64,000 nt of DNA from DASSUW01 sp963806395 (GTDB taxonomy: Bacteria > Actinomycetota > Thermoleophilia > Solirubrobacterales > Solirubrobacteraceae): contig CAWDYI010000020.1 in NCBI GenBank assembly GCA_963806395.1, positions 62,001 to 126,000 on the forward strand, in the 5' to 3' direction. Below the pieces are notes generated by a model that saw only the letters and a list, made by a program, of their open reading frames with translations, was not told the DNA's origin and made no database searches. The translations under genes were made by a program, and so were the position numbers. Positions 32,940 through 41,869 of the stretch are shown here, piece by piece. The number at the start of each line of letters is the position of its first letter. Within the stretch, counting starts at the first letter, position 1.

Positions 32940-34467
32940 GTCGAGCGCGCGCTCGAGCGTGGCGATGCTCGCCGCGCGGGCGGTTGAGGTGCCGCTGTGC
33001 GCGCGCGATCGACTCGAGGATCGAGGCGGCGCGCCACGGGTCGGGATCGGGGCCGAGCTCGGCGAAGGCGGCCTCGAGCAGCGCCAGCTGTCGGCCCGGA
33101 TGGCCGACCGCCCACGCCGCGTCCGCAGCGCGCGTCAGCAGCTCCACGTGGTCGGCGCCGGCGACGCCCTCCGCGTCCGGCACGCGGGTCCACAGCTCGA
33201 GGGCGCGATCGAGCAGCGCTCCCGCCTCGCCGTAGGCGTACACGCGCTCGGCCGCCGCGGCGGCGCGGACCGATGCTGCGAGTGCCGCGGGCTGGTCGCC
33301 TGCTGCTGCGAAGTGGTGCGCCACAGCGGAGGTCAGTACGGCGCTCGCGCCGTCATCGATCCGCGCCTCCAGCCCACGCGCGAGCGCCAGGTGCAGTGCG
33401 GAGCGCTCGCCCGGGAGCAGGTCATCCTCGACGACCTCACGCAGCAGCGCGTGGCGGAACCGGTAGCGGTCGTCGTCGCCCGCGACGAGGATGTGGCCGT
33501 CGACGGCCTCCCGCAGCCCGTCGCGCAGCGCCCGTGGCTCGAGCCCGCTGGTCTCGGCCAGCAGCGGATCGTCGGCGCGCTGGGCGACCGCGACGAGCCG
33601 CAGCAGCTCCTGTGCCGGCTCGGACAGCCGCTCCACCCGCAGCATCAGTGCGTCGCGCAGCGTGTCCGGCGCCGCGCCGCGCCCGTCGAGGCCGGCGGCC
33701 AGCAGCTCCTCGCAGTACAGCGGGTTGCCGCCGGAGCGGGTCCACAGCCGCTCGAGCAGCTCGGGCTCCGGCGGCGCGCCGAGGATGTCCGCCAGCTGGT
33801 CGGTCAGCTCGGCGTGCGTGAGCGGCTCGAGCGCGATCCGGCGGGCGCGCGGGTTGCGCTCGAGCTCGGCCAGCAACGGCCGCAGCGGGTGGCGGCGGTG
33901 CATCTCGTCCGGCCGGTAGCTGCCGACGATGAGCACGCGCTCGGCCTGCAGGCTGCGCCCCAGGAACGCCAGTGCCGCGCGCGTCGAGCGGTCCGCCCAG
34001 TGCAGGTCCTCGATCAGCAACAGTACCGGCTGGCGGGCGCCGAGGCCGTCCAGCAACGACAGCAGGCCCTCGAACAGCCGCGCCTGCGCGCCGCCCTCGC
34101 TGTCGGACTCGGCCGGTTCCTGGGCCGCGGCAGCCTCGCCTGGGAGCAGCGGGGCGACCGCCGCGCGCACCGGTTCCGTGAGCGCGGGGTCGCCGGAACG
34201 GGCGAGCGGTCGGAGCGCCGCGACCAGCGGGACGTACGGCAGCTCGCTCTCCCCGAGGTCGACGCAGTCGCCGGCCAGCACGAGCGCGTCGCTGTCGGCC
34301 GCCCGCTGCTCGAGCTCGGCCAGCAGCCGCGACTTCCCGACGCCCGAGTCGCCGGCCACGAACGCCAGCGACGGCCGCCCGTCGGCGGCGTCGACCAGCG
34401 CGGCCTCGAGCTCCGCCATCTCGGCGAGGCGGCCGATCAGGCGGGAGCTCGTGACCCGGGTGCTCAC
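32734..34467 (-). CDS. LAL-type LuxR regulator, N-terminal ATPase part (frameshifted)
   Basis: GTG 34467. Residues 1-490 are the AAA/STAND ATPase module of LAL (MalT-like) regulators: SRLIGRLAEMAELEAAL, Walker A AGDSGVGKSRLL near residue 40, and Walker B VLLLIEDLHWAD near 150. Homology to the intact paralogue at 36543-39554 stops at about 32981. The remaining codons to 32734 are low-complexity Arg/His/Gly out-of-frame sequence. Either a real frameshift, a sequencing error, or recoding. It starts 10 nt after msrB on the same strand. Confidence 0.82.
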   Translation of the reverse strand: MSTRVTSSRLIGRLAEMAELEAALVDAADGRPSLAFVAGDSGVGKSRLLAELEQRAADSDALVLAGDCVDLGESELPYVPLVAALRPLARSGDPALTEPVRAAVAPLLPGEAAAAQEPAESDSEGGAQARLFEGLLSLLDGLGARQPVLLLIEDLHWADRSTRAALAFLGRSLQAERVLIVGSYRPDEMHRRHPLRPLLAELERNPRARRIALEPLTHAELTDQLADILGAPPEPELLERLWTRSGGNPLYCEELLAAGLDGRGAAPDTLRDALMLRVERLSEPAQELLRLVAVAQRADDPLLAETSGLEPRALRDGLREAVDGHILVAGDDDRYRFRHALLREVVEDDLLPGERSALHLALARGLEARIDDGASAVLTSAVAHHFAAAGDQPAALAASVRAAAAAERVYAYGEAGALLDRALELWTRVPDAEGVAGADHVELLTRAADAAWAVGHPGRQLALLEAAFAELGPDPDPWRAASILESIARAQRHLNRPRGEHRHARARARRGRGVGGRHHSGARPSARRPCPRPHARRPLQRRRRGRAAGAGRGARHRHALGRGTRPQHARFLPGHDR

Positions 34468-34477
34468 CGCTTCGCGG

Positions 34478-34876
34478 TCAGCGGCTGTCGAGATCGAGCG
34501 CGCAGGAGTTGATGCAGTACCGCATTCCTCCGGCGTCCGGCGGGCCGTCGTCGAACAGGTGCCCGAGGTGTCCGCCGCAGGTCCGGCACACGACCTCGGT
34601 GCGTTCCATGCCCAGTGAGCGGTCCGGCCGCAGCTCGACGGCCTCGGCCACCTTCGGCTCGGTGAAGCTCGGCCAGCCGGTGCCGGACTCGAACTTCGTG
34701 TCGGACGAGAACAGCTCCGCTCCGCATGCGGCGCAGCGGTACATCCCGTCGTCGTGTGCGTCCCAGTAGCGGCCGGTGAACGGCCGCTCGGTCGCGCCCT
34801 TGCGCAGTACGTCGTACTGCTCGCGGGTCAGCTCGCTACGCCACTGCTCGTCGGTCTTTTCCACGCTCGTTGCCAT
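34478..34876 (-). CDS. msrB: Peptide-methionine (R)-S-oxide reductase
   Basis: 132 aa. Zinc CxxC pairs in RCAACGAELF and VVCRTCGGHLGH, substrate-binding GTGWPSFTEP, and catalytic Cys in MRYCINSCAL near residue 122. It reduces the R epimer of methionine sulfoxide in oxidised proteins. ATG 34876 lies inside the 3' end of the chemoreceptor gene (41-bp overlap). Confidence 0.95.
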   Translation of the reverse strand: MATSVEKTDEQWRSELTREQYDVLRKGATERPFTGRYWDAHDDGMYRCAACGAELFSSDTKFESGTGWPSFTEPKVAEAVELRPDRSLGMERTEVVCRTCGGHLGHLFDDGPPDAGGMRYCINSCALDLDSR

Positions 34877-36497
34877 CCTCAGAGGATGACACGGTGAACT
34901 GCACGACGAGCCCCTCGAGCGCCTCGGCGGCCTCGCTCAGGCGGGCGGCGGAGCCGGCCATCGCGCGCGCGGCGCGGGCGGTCTGCTCGGTGGTGGCGGA
35001 GACCTCCTCCGTGTTCGCGGAAGCGGTCTCGGTGAGCCGGGCCGCCTCGTCCATGCGCGTGCGCACGGCGTCGGTGTCCTCGGCGACCGCGCGGCCGGCG
35101 GCGGCGATCCGCCGCACGCGGTCCACGAGGCCGGCGACGGCCTCGTCGATCCGCTCGAACGCCTCGCCCGCCGTGGCGACCGTGCCGGCGCCGGCGGTGG
35201 TGCGCTCGGCGGCGTCGCGAACGGCGTCGGCGGCCTGCGCGGTGAGGCTGTCGATCCGGTCGACGCCCTCGGCGATGCTGCGCGCGGCGCCGCGGGATTC
35301 CTCGGCAAGCTTGCGGACCTCGTCGGCGACGACGGCGAATCCGCGGCCGTGCTCGCCTGCGCGGGCGGCCTCGATCGCGGCGTTGAGCGCCAGCAGGTTG
35401 GTCTGGTCGGCGATCGCGGTGATCGTGGTGACGAGGCCGGAGATCTCCTGCGAGCGTTCGGTGAGCTCGCTCATCGCGCCGGTCATCGCCTCAGAGCCTT
35501 CGCGTGCGCCGGCCATGGCGCGACTGGCGTCGGCGGCGGCGGTGCGGCCCTCGCCGGCGAGCGCTCGGGCCTCCTCGGCCGCCTCGGCTGCGGCTGCGGC
35601 CTCGTCGGCGTTGCCGCGGACGGCCTGGGCCACGCGCTCGGCGGCGTCATGCGTCTCGGCGACGAGTACGGACTGACGCTCGGCGCCCCTGGCCACGTCG
35701 GACACGGCGGCGACGATCTCGCCGCTGACGCGGCCGGCCTCCTCGGCGCCGGCGACGACGTCGCGCGACGACTGGGCCACATCGTGGGCTGTGCCGCGGA
35801 TCGCGCGCACCAGGTCGGCGACCTGGGCGATGCCGCCGCGCATCGTCGCGCTCGCCTCCGAGACACCGTCGTCGGTGGGGATCGTGAGGTCGCGGCGCTC
35901 GAGCCGTGCGGCCAGCTCGGACAGCTCCTCGCGCTCGGCGGCCTCGCGGGCGCGGTGCTCGCTGAGGTCGACCACCTCGCGCTGCAGCATGACCGACAGG
36001 AAGATGAGCACGACGATCTCGAAGACCACGAAGAGCGCGTGCAGGAGCACGATCGGCAGCCCGTACTGTCCGTGCGGGAGCAGGTGGGCGAAGTGGGCGT
36101 TCGGGTCAAACGTGTTCAGCACGAGGTGATGGCTCGAGGTCGTCGCCGCCGCCACGACCAGCACGCGCCAGTCGCGGTAGACGAGCAGGAAGGCGAGCGC
36201 GCCGAAGATGTAGAAGTGCAGCTCCACCATGCCGTTGCTCTGGTGGATCAGCAGCGCGGCGTAGGCCATGAAGCCGACGGCGATCGCCATGCGCGTGGCG
36301 AGCGCACCGGCGTGCGTGCGGGCGAGCCAGAAGGTGACTGCGGAGATCGTCCCGCCGAGCACCAGCGCCGCCAGGAAGGTGCCGTGCCACGCAGCGACGG
36401 CGAGCGTCACCGGGAAGTGGGCGACGAGGAGCCACGCGAGGCCGCGGTCGGCGCGGGCGCGGATCTGGAACAGGGTTTCTGCGGCGGCGGGAGTCAC
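34836..36497 (-). CDS. Methyl-accepting chemotaxis-like protein
   Basis: 553 aa from GTG 36497. Residues 15-190 hold about six membrane helices with short loops and no periplasmic sensor domain. A coiled coil follows, then the conserved signalling tip IADQTNLLALNAAIEAARAG near residue 365 and GRGFAVVADEVRKLAEES. No che gene is within the window, so it may signal to a remote chemotaxis-like array. It overlaps msrB by 41 bp and follows the LAL regulator unit by 45 bp. Confidence 0.88.
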   Translation of the reverse strand: MTPAAAETLFQIRARADRGLAWLLVAHFPVTLAVAAWHGTFLAALVLGGTISAVTFWLARTHAGALATRMAIAVGFMAYAALLIHQSNGMVELHFYIFGALAFLLVYRDWRVLVVAAATTSSHHLVLNTFDPNAHFAHLLPHGQYGLPIVLLHALFVVFEIVVLIFLSVMLQREVVDLSEHRAREAAEREELSELAARLERRDLTIPTDDGVSEASATMRGGIAQVADLVRAIRGTAHDVAQSSRDVVAGAEEAGRVSGEIVAAVSDVARGAERQSVLVAETHDAAERVAQAVRGNADEAAAAAEAAEEARALAGEGRTAAADASRAMAGAREGSEAMTGAMSELTERSQEISGLVTTITAIADQTNLLALNAAIEAARAGEHGRGFAVVADEVRKLAEESRGAARSIAEGVDRIDSLTAQAADAVRDAAERTTAGAGTVATAGEAFERIDEAVAGLVDRVRRIAAAGRAVAEDTDAVRTRMDEAARLTETASANTEEVSATTEQTARAARAMAGSAARLSEAAEALEGLVVQFTVSSSEDGNERGKDRRAVA

Positions 36498-36542
36498 GCA
36501 CCTTGGTTCGGCCGCACCACACCAACTCTTGAGCGGCCGACG

Positions 36543-39500
36543 TCAGCGTGCGGTCATGCCGAGGCGGTGCGCGATCGCGGCGGCCTCGACGCGGTTGCCG
36601 ACGTCGAGCTTCGCCAGGATCCGCGACACGTGGACGCTGGCCGTCTTCTCGCTCATGAACAACTCGGCGCCGATCTCACGATTCGTGTGCCCCTCGGCGA
36701 CCAGCAGGAGCACCTCGTGCTCGCGCGGTGTGAGCCCGTGCGGGGCGCTGGGAGCGGGCGGCTCCGGGGCGACGACGTCCACGCGCACACGCGCGCGACG
36801 CGCGAGCTGGTCCACGGCGTCCACGAGCGGCTCGGCCTCCATCGCCTCGGCGGCGGCGCGAGCGGCGATCAGCGGTGCGGCGGCGGCCGCGCGGTCGCCG
36901 GTGGCCACGTACGCCTCTCCGGCGCGCAGGCGCGCGTACGCGACCGGCCACGGCAGGCCGAGGTCCTCAAAGCCGCCTGCAGCGCCGAGCCAGGCGTCCG
37001 GGTCGGGCTCGCCGCGCCCGAGCGCGTGAGCGATCCGCGTCACCTCGGCCGCTGCGAGCGCTGCGTAGTGCGGGCCTTCCGCCCACTGGCCGGGCTGGTC
37101 GAGCGCGCCGTCGAGACGCGCCTGAAGCGTGCGCGCGACGTCTTCGCCGAACGGCTCGCCGCGGGCGGCCGCGCGCTCGGCGCCTTCGGCCTCGATCATC
37201 AGCGCCGCCCACAGGAGCCGCAGGCGCCGCTCGCCCTCGTCGGTGCCCTCGACTGCCGCCAGGCCGCGCGCCGCGGCGGCGCGAGCGTCCTCGAGCCGGC
37301 CCTCGCGCGCCGCGAGCTGTGCCCACATCAGCTCCAGCGGCTCGCTCCACTGCGGGTCGCGGCTGCCGATGCCCTGACGCCGGAGCGCGTCGAGTGCCGC
37401 GTGCGCCGCGGCGTCGTCGCCGCGCACGATCGCGATCCGCGCACGCACGTCGCTCAGGAACATCGCGGTCGCGCCGACCGAGTCGCCCGGGATCCGGGCG
37501 GGGAGCGCCGCAGCGGCCTCATTTGTGCGGCCGAGCCGCAGCAGCTGATGCGCCTGCTGGAGCTCGAGGAACGCGTCGTTGATCGACGGCTCGGCGCGGT
37601 CGCGGATCAGCGGCAGCGCCGCCCGCACCTCGGCGAGCGCATCCTCGGTGCGGCCGGACAGGTCAAGCATCTCGGACAGGTTGACCACGGCGCGCGCGTG
37701 GTCCGCCGGCGACCCCTTGGCGGCCGCGAGGTCGCGTGCCTCGCGCAGGAGGCGCGCGCCCGCGTCGGTGTCGCCGAGCGCGGCGCGTGAGAAGCCCTCG
37801 GTGTTGCAACCGCCCGTCTCGAGCGTGACCGCGCCGAGGCGCCGGGCGTCCTTGTTAGCGGCCGCGGCCTCGGCGGCCGCCTCGCGGAAGTGACCCCGCA
37901 GCATCAGGCCCTTGGCCTTCTGGGCACGCAGCTCCGCCCGCTCGAGCTCGGCCTCGGCAGGCAGCAGGTCGAGTGCCAGCCGCAGCTCGTCGTCGCTTTC
38001 GTCGTGCTCGCTCGCGTGGCCCAGGTAGCGCGCCAGCTCGGCGTGCATGTGCGAGAGCCGCACCGGGTCGGCGCCGCGTGCGCCGTCGACGAGCGCCTCG
38101 CGCTGGAGCGCGACGGCGCGAGCGGCCTCGAACGCGTCGCCGGCCGCGGCTGCGGCCTCCCGCAGCACATCGGCGCGCGGCATGCCGGCGCGTTCCGCCG
38201 CGTCCGGCACGCGCTCCCAAAGCTCGAGCGCTCCCTCGAAGTGCCGCAGCGCTTCGCTGTAGGCGAAAACGCGCCGGGCGGCGACGCCGGCTGTCACCGC
38301 CGCGCCGAGCGCCCGCGGCAGGTCGTGCGCGGCGTGCCAGTGGCACGCCAGCTCGGCGGCGATCGTGGCCGGGGGCAGATCGCCCAGCATCGCCGGATCG
38401 CGCTCGACCGCCTCGGCCAACGCGGCGTGCAGGGCGGTGCGCTCGCCCGGGAGCAGGTCCTCGAAGATCGCCTCCCCGACCAGGGCGTGGCGGAACGCGT
38501 ACGTGCCGTCCGGGTGGCTGACGAGGACCTGGTGGGCGACCGCCTCGCGCGCGCCCTCGAGGACGTCCGCGTCCGACAGTGCGCCCACCGTCACCAGCAG
38601 CGCATGGCGCAGCGGCCGCTCGACCACCGCAGCCACGCGCACGACCTCCTGCGCCGCGGCCGGCAGCCGCTCGAAGCGGCCGAGCAGCGCGTCGCGCAAG
38701 GTCCCGGGCAGCTCGCTGCAGCCGTCGGCGGACGCGGCCAGCAGCTCCTCCGTGTAGAGCGGGTTGCCCTGCCCGCGCGCGTACAGCTGGTCGACGAGCT
38801 GCTCCTCGGCCGGGCCGTCGAGGATGCCCGCGAGCTGAGCGGCGACCTCCGCGCGGCCGAAGCGCTCGACGGCGATCCGCTCCACGCCGGGCACGCGCTC
38901 GAGCTCGGCGAGCACCGGGCGCAGCGGATGGCGGCGGTGCAGCTCGTCGGAGCGGTAGGTCACGAGCAGGCACAGCGCCTCGGTGCGCGCACTGCGGACG
39001 AGGAACACGAGGAAGTCGCGCGTGGAGGGATCGGCCCAGTGCAGGTCCTCGAGCACCAGCGCAATCGGGCGGTCGCGGCCGAGGTGCTCGAGCAGCGAGA
39101 GCAGTGCTTCGAACAAGCGTGCTTGCCCCGCGGGCTCGCGGTCGTCGAGCCCGGTGCCGAACATCAGCTCAGCTAACGCGGCACGCGTGCCGGCGGGCAG
39201 ATCGAGGTCCGTGCCGCACTCGGCGAGCTCGCGCGCGACCGGGCGCAGCGCGTCCACCAGCGGGGCGTAGGGGAACACGGTGCCGCCAAGCTCGAGGCAG
39301 TGCCCGATCAGCACGCGCGCGCCAGCGGTCGTGGCGCGCGCCTCGAACTCGACGACCAGGCGGGTCTTGCCGACGCCGGACTCGCCGGCAACGAACGCGA
39401 ATGCCGGCACGCCGGCGACCGCGCGGTCGAGCACGCCGTCGAGGGCGGCGAGCTCGTCGGCACGGCCGACGAAGGTGGCGCTGGAGACGCGGCGGAGCAC

Positions 39501-39554
39501 GACCCCCATCATGGAGGCCGTGCCCGCCGCATTCCAGCCGGGGAGGACGCTCAC
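36543..39554 (-). CDS. LAL-type LuxR regulator (intact)
   Basis: 1003 aa, normal LAL length. Walker A AGESGVGKTRLV near residue 60, Walker B ALVLEDLHWADPS near 165, a long TPR-like middle, and the C-terminal LuxR domain (GLTPREHEVLLLVAEGHTN, MSEKTASVHVSRILAKL). Large STAND-type activators of this kind switch on catabolic or secondary-metabolite genes upon ligand and ATP binding. GTG 39554 forms a GTGA overlap with the small upstream ORF; ATG 39512 is an alternative. It is the paralogue of the frameshifted gene at 31515-34467. Confidence 0.9.
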   Translation of the reverse strand: MSVLPGWNAAGTASMMGVVLRRVSSATFVGRADELAALDGVLDRAVAGVPAFAFVAGESGVGKTRLVVEFEARATTAGARVLIGHCLELGGTVFPYAPLVDALRPVARELAECGTDLDLPAGTRAALAELMFGTGLDDREPAGQARLFEALLSLLEHLGRDRPIALVLEDLHWADPSTRDFLVFLVRSARTEALCLLVTYRSDELHRRHPLRPVLAELERVPGVERIAVERFGRAEVAAQLAGILDGPAEEQLVDQLYARGQGNPLYTEELLAASADGCSELPGTLRDALLGRFERLPAAAQEVVRVAAVVERPLRHALLVTVGALSDADVLEGAREAVAHQVLVSHPDGTYAFRHALVGEAIFEDLLPGERTALHAALAEAVERDPAMLGDLPPATIAAELACHWHAAHDLPRALGAAVTAGVAARRVFAYSEALRHFEGALELWERVPDAAERAGMPRADVLREAAAAAGDAFEAARAVALQREALVDGARGADPVRLSHMHAELARYLGHASEHDESDDELRLALDLLPAEAELERAELRAQKAKGLMLRGHFREAAAEAAAANKDARRLGAVTLETGGCNTEGFSRAALGDTDAGARLLREARDLAAAKGSPADHARAVVNLSEMLDLSGRTEDALAEVRAALPLIRDRAEPSINDAFLELQQAHQLLRLGRTNEAAAALPARIPGDSVGATAMFLSDVRARIAIVRGDDAAAHAALDALRRQGIGSRDPQWSEPLELMWAQLAAREGRLEDARAAAARGLAAVEGTDEGERRLRLLWAALMIEAEGAERAAARGEPFGEDVARTLQARLDGALDQPGQWAEGPHYAALAAAEVTRIAHALGRGEPDPDAWLGAAGGFEDLGLPWPVAYARLRAGEAYVATGDRAAAAAPLIAARAAAEAMEAEPLVDAVDQLARRARVRVDVVAPEPPAPSAPHGLTPREHEVLLLVAEGHTNREIGAELFMSEKTASVHVSRILAKLDVGNRVEAAAIAHRLGMTAR

Positions 39555-39724
39555 CGGCCGGCGCCGCTTGTGCGGAGCCGGCCTGGCGAGGCTGTGAGAG
39601 GGGGAGCACCGCGCCGGCGCCGGGACAGCAGGCGCCGGTGCGGGTGGAGGCGGGCGCGGCGAGCGGAGTCGACGCGGGCCTCGGCGAGCTGGTTGGTGAC
39701 GCTGGAGAGAATGAGCGGATGCAT
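39551..39724 (-). CDS. Small arginine-rich hypothetical protein
   Basis: 57 aa (MHPLILSSVTNQLAEARVDS, then a strongly basic RRARLHPHRRLLSRRRRG region). Two things support reality: TAGTTT lies exactly 7 nt before the ATG (leaderless pattern), and the stop overlaps the LAL GTG as GTGA. It may serve as a leader peptide coupling translation of the large regulator. No known domain. Confidence 0.5.
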   Translation of the reverse strand: MHPLILSSVTNQLAEARVDSARRARLHPHRRLLSRRRRGAPPLTASPGRLRTSGAGR

Positions 39725-39871
39725 GCGGATCAAACTACGGCTGAGTCCCGGGCCCCACATCGGGATGTCACGCCGTCCTTAGCGGCTGCATGCCTTAGTC
39801 GGAGCTGAGAACCCCTTAGGCGCCTGGAGTCGCGTAGCGTGTCGGGTGCAACCGACCAGGAGAGAGCCGCA

Positions 39872-41869
39872 TTGTCCGTGACGACGGAGCGCGCCGCCCT
39901 CGACGAGCTGTGCATCAACACGATCCGCACGCTGTCAATGGACGCCGTCCAGAAGGCCAACTCGGGCCACCCGGGGACTCCGATGGCGCTCGCCCCAGTG
40001 GCTTACCTGCTCTACACGCGCGTCATGCGCCACTCGCCGGAGCACCCGGACTGGCCGGCGCGCGACCGCTTCGTGCTCTCGGCGGGCCACGCGTCGATGC
40101 TCCTGTACTCGATCCTGCACCTCGCCGGGTACGGGGTCTCGCTCGACGACATCAAGAACTTCCGCCAGCTCGGCTCGCCGTGTGCGGGTCATCCTGAGTA
40201 CGGCCACGCGCCGGGAATCGAGACCACCACCGGCCCGCTCGGCCAGGGCATCTCGACCGCCGTCGGCATGGCGCTCGGCGAGCGGATGCTCGCCGCCCGC
40301 TTCGGCGAGGACCTGGTGGGTCACTTCACGTACGTGATCGCATCCGACGGCGACCTCGAGGAGGGGATCGCGTCCGAGGCGAGCTCGCTCGCAGGCCACC
40401 TCGGCCTCGGCCGCATGGTCGCCTTCTACGACGACAACCACATCTCGATCGAGGGTGACACGGCCCTCTCCTTCTCCGAGGATGTCGGCAAGCGCTACGA
40501 GGCGTATGGCTGGCACGTTCAGAACCTCGGCGAGGATCTGGCGCTCGACACGCTCGAGGCGGCGGTGGAGACCGCGCAGCGCGAGACCGGCCGCCCGAGC
40601 CTGATCATCATCCGCACCCACATCGCCCCCGGGTCGCCGAACAAGCAGGACACGCACGAGGCGCACGGGGCGCCGCTCGGGGAAGAGGAGATCCGGCTCA
40701 CCAAGCAGGTCTACGACTGGCCGAGCGAGGAGCCGTTCTTCATCCCGGACGAGGCGCGCGAGCACTTCCGCGAAGCGGTCCCCCGCGGGCGCGAGCTGCA
40801 GGCGAAGTGGCAGGAGCGCTTCGACGCCTCCGAGCACCGCGACGAGCTGCAGCGCCTGCTCGACCGCAGGCTGCCCGGGGGCTGGGACGCCGACGTGCCC
40901 AAGAAGGGCCCGGACGCCGGCATGATCGCCACCCGCAAGGCCTCCAACGAGGTGATCCAGTGGGCAGCCGGGCAGGTGCCCGAACTGGTCGGCGGCTCGG
41001 CCGACCTCGCGCCGTCGACGCTGACGCTGATCAACGGCGGCGGCAGCATCGAGGCCGGTGCCTACGACGCGCGCAACTTCCACTTCGGCATCCGCGAGCA
41101 CGGCATGGGCGCGATCGTCAACGGCCTCGTGCTGCAGGGCTTTCGCGCGTTCGGGGCCGGGTTCCTGATCTTCAGCGACTACATGAAGGGCTCGATCCGG
41201 CTCGCCGCGATCATGGGCATCCCGTCGACGTTCGTGTTCACGCACGACTCGATCGGACTCGGCGAGGACGGTCCGACGCACCAGCCGATCGAGCAGCTCC
41301 CGACGCTGCGGGCGACGCCGAACCTCGACGTCGTGCGACCGGCGGGCTTCAACGAGACCGCGCTCGCGTGGCGCCACGCGCTGCGCCAGACCGACCGGCC
41401 GACCGTGCTCGCGCTGTCGCGCCAGGGCCTGCCGGTGTGGGATCCCGCCGGCGTGCCGGGCGACGCGATCGAGCGCGGCGCGTATGTGCTGCACGACGGC
41501 GAGGGCGAGCCGGAGCTGATCCTGATGGGCACCGGCTCGGAGGTCCACCAGGCGAACGAGGCAGCCAAGCTGCTCGAGGCGGAGGGCGTCCGCGTGCGGC
41601 TCGTGAGCATGCCGTGCCTCGACCGCTTCGCCGAGCAGGACCAGGCATACCGCGACAGCGTGCTGCCGCCGGCGGTGCGCGCGCGAGTGGCGGTCGAGGC
41701 GGCCAGCCCGCTCGGCTGGCACCGGTGGGTCGGCGACCACGGTGACGTGGTGGCGATGGAGGGCTTCGGTGCGTCAGCACCGGCGAAGGCGCTCTACGAG
41801 CATTTCGGCTTCAGCGGCGCGGCGATTGCGGACCGCGCGCGCGCCGTTCTGGAAAGGACGAGGACATGA
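39872..41869 (+). CDS. tkt: Transketolase
   Basis: 665 aa. TTG 39872 is preferred, being 9 nt after AGGAG (39858-39862); GTG 39878 is in frame too. Thiamine-diphosphate site DGDLEEGIASEASSLAG near residue 155 with the NHISIEG end; central GIREHGMGAIVNGL and DSIGLGEDGPTHQP. First gene of the pentose phosphate operon. It transfers two-carbon units between sugar phosphates and links xylulose-5-P to fructose-6-P and glyceraldehyde-3-P. Confidence 0.95.
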   Translation: MSVTTERAALDELCINTIRTLSMDAVQKANSGHPGTPMALAPVAYLLYTRVMRHSPEHPDWPARDRFVLSAGHASMLLYSILHLAGYGVSLDDIKNFRQLGSPCAGHPEYGHAPGIETTTGPLGQGISTAVGMALGERMLAARFGEDLVGHFTYVIASDGDLEEGIASEASSLAGHLGLGRMVAFYDDNHISIEGDTALSFSEDVGKRYEAYGWHVQNLGEDLALDTLEAAVETAQRETGRPSLIIIRTHIAPGSPNKQDTHEAHGAPLGEEEIRLTKQVYDWPSEEPFFIPDEAREHFREAVPRGRELQAKWQERFDASEHRDELQRLLDRRLPGGWDADVPKKGPDAGMIATRKASNEVIQWAAGQVPELVGGSADLAPSTLTLINGGGSIEAGAYDARNFHFGIREHGMGAIVNGLVLQGFRAFGAGFLIFSDYMKGSIRLAAIMGIPSTFVFTHDSIGLGEDGPTHQPIEQLPTLRATPNLDVVRPAGFNETALAWRHALRQTDRPTVLALSRQGLPVWDPAGVPGDAIERGAYVLHDGEGEPELILMGTGSEVHQANEAAKLLEAEGVRVRLVSMPCLDRFAEQDQAYRDSVLPPAVRARVAVEAASPLGWHRWVGDHGDVVAMEGFGASAPAKALYEHFGFSGAAIADRARAVLERTRT

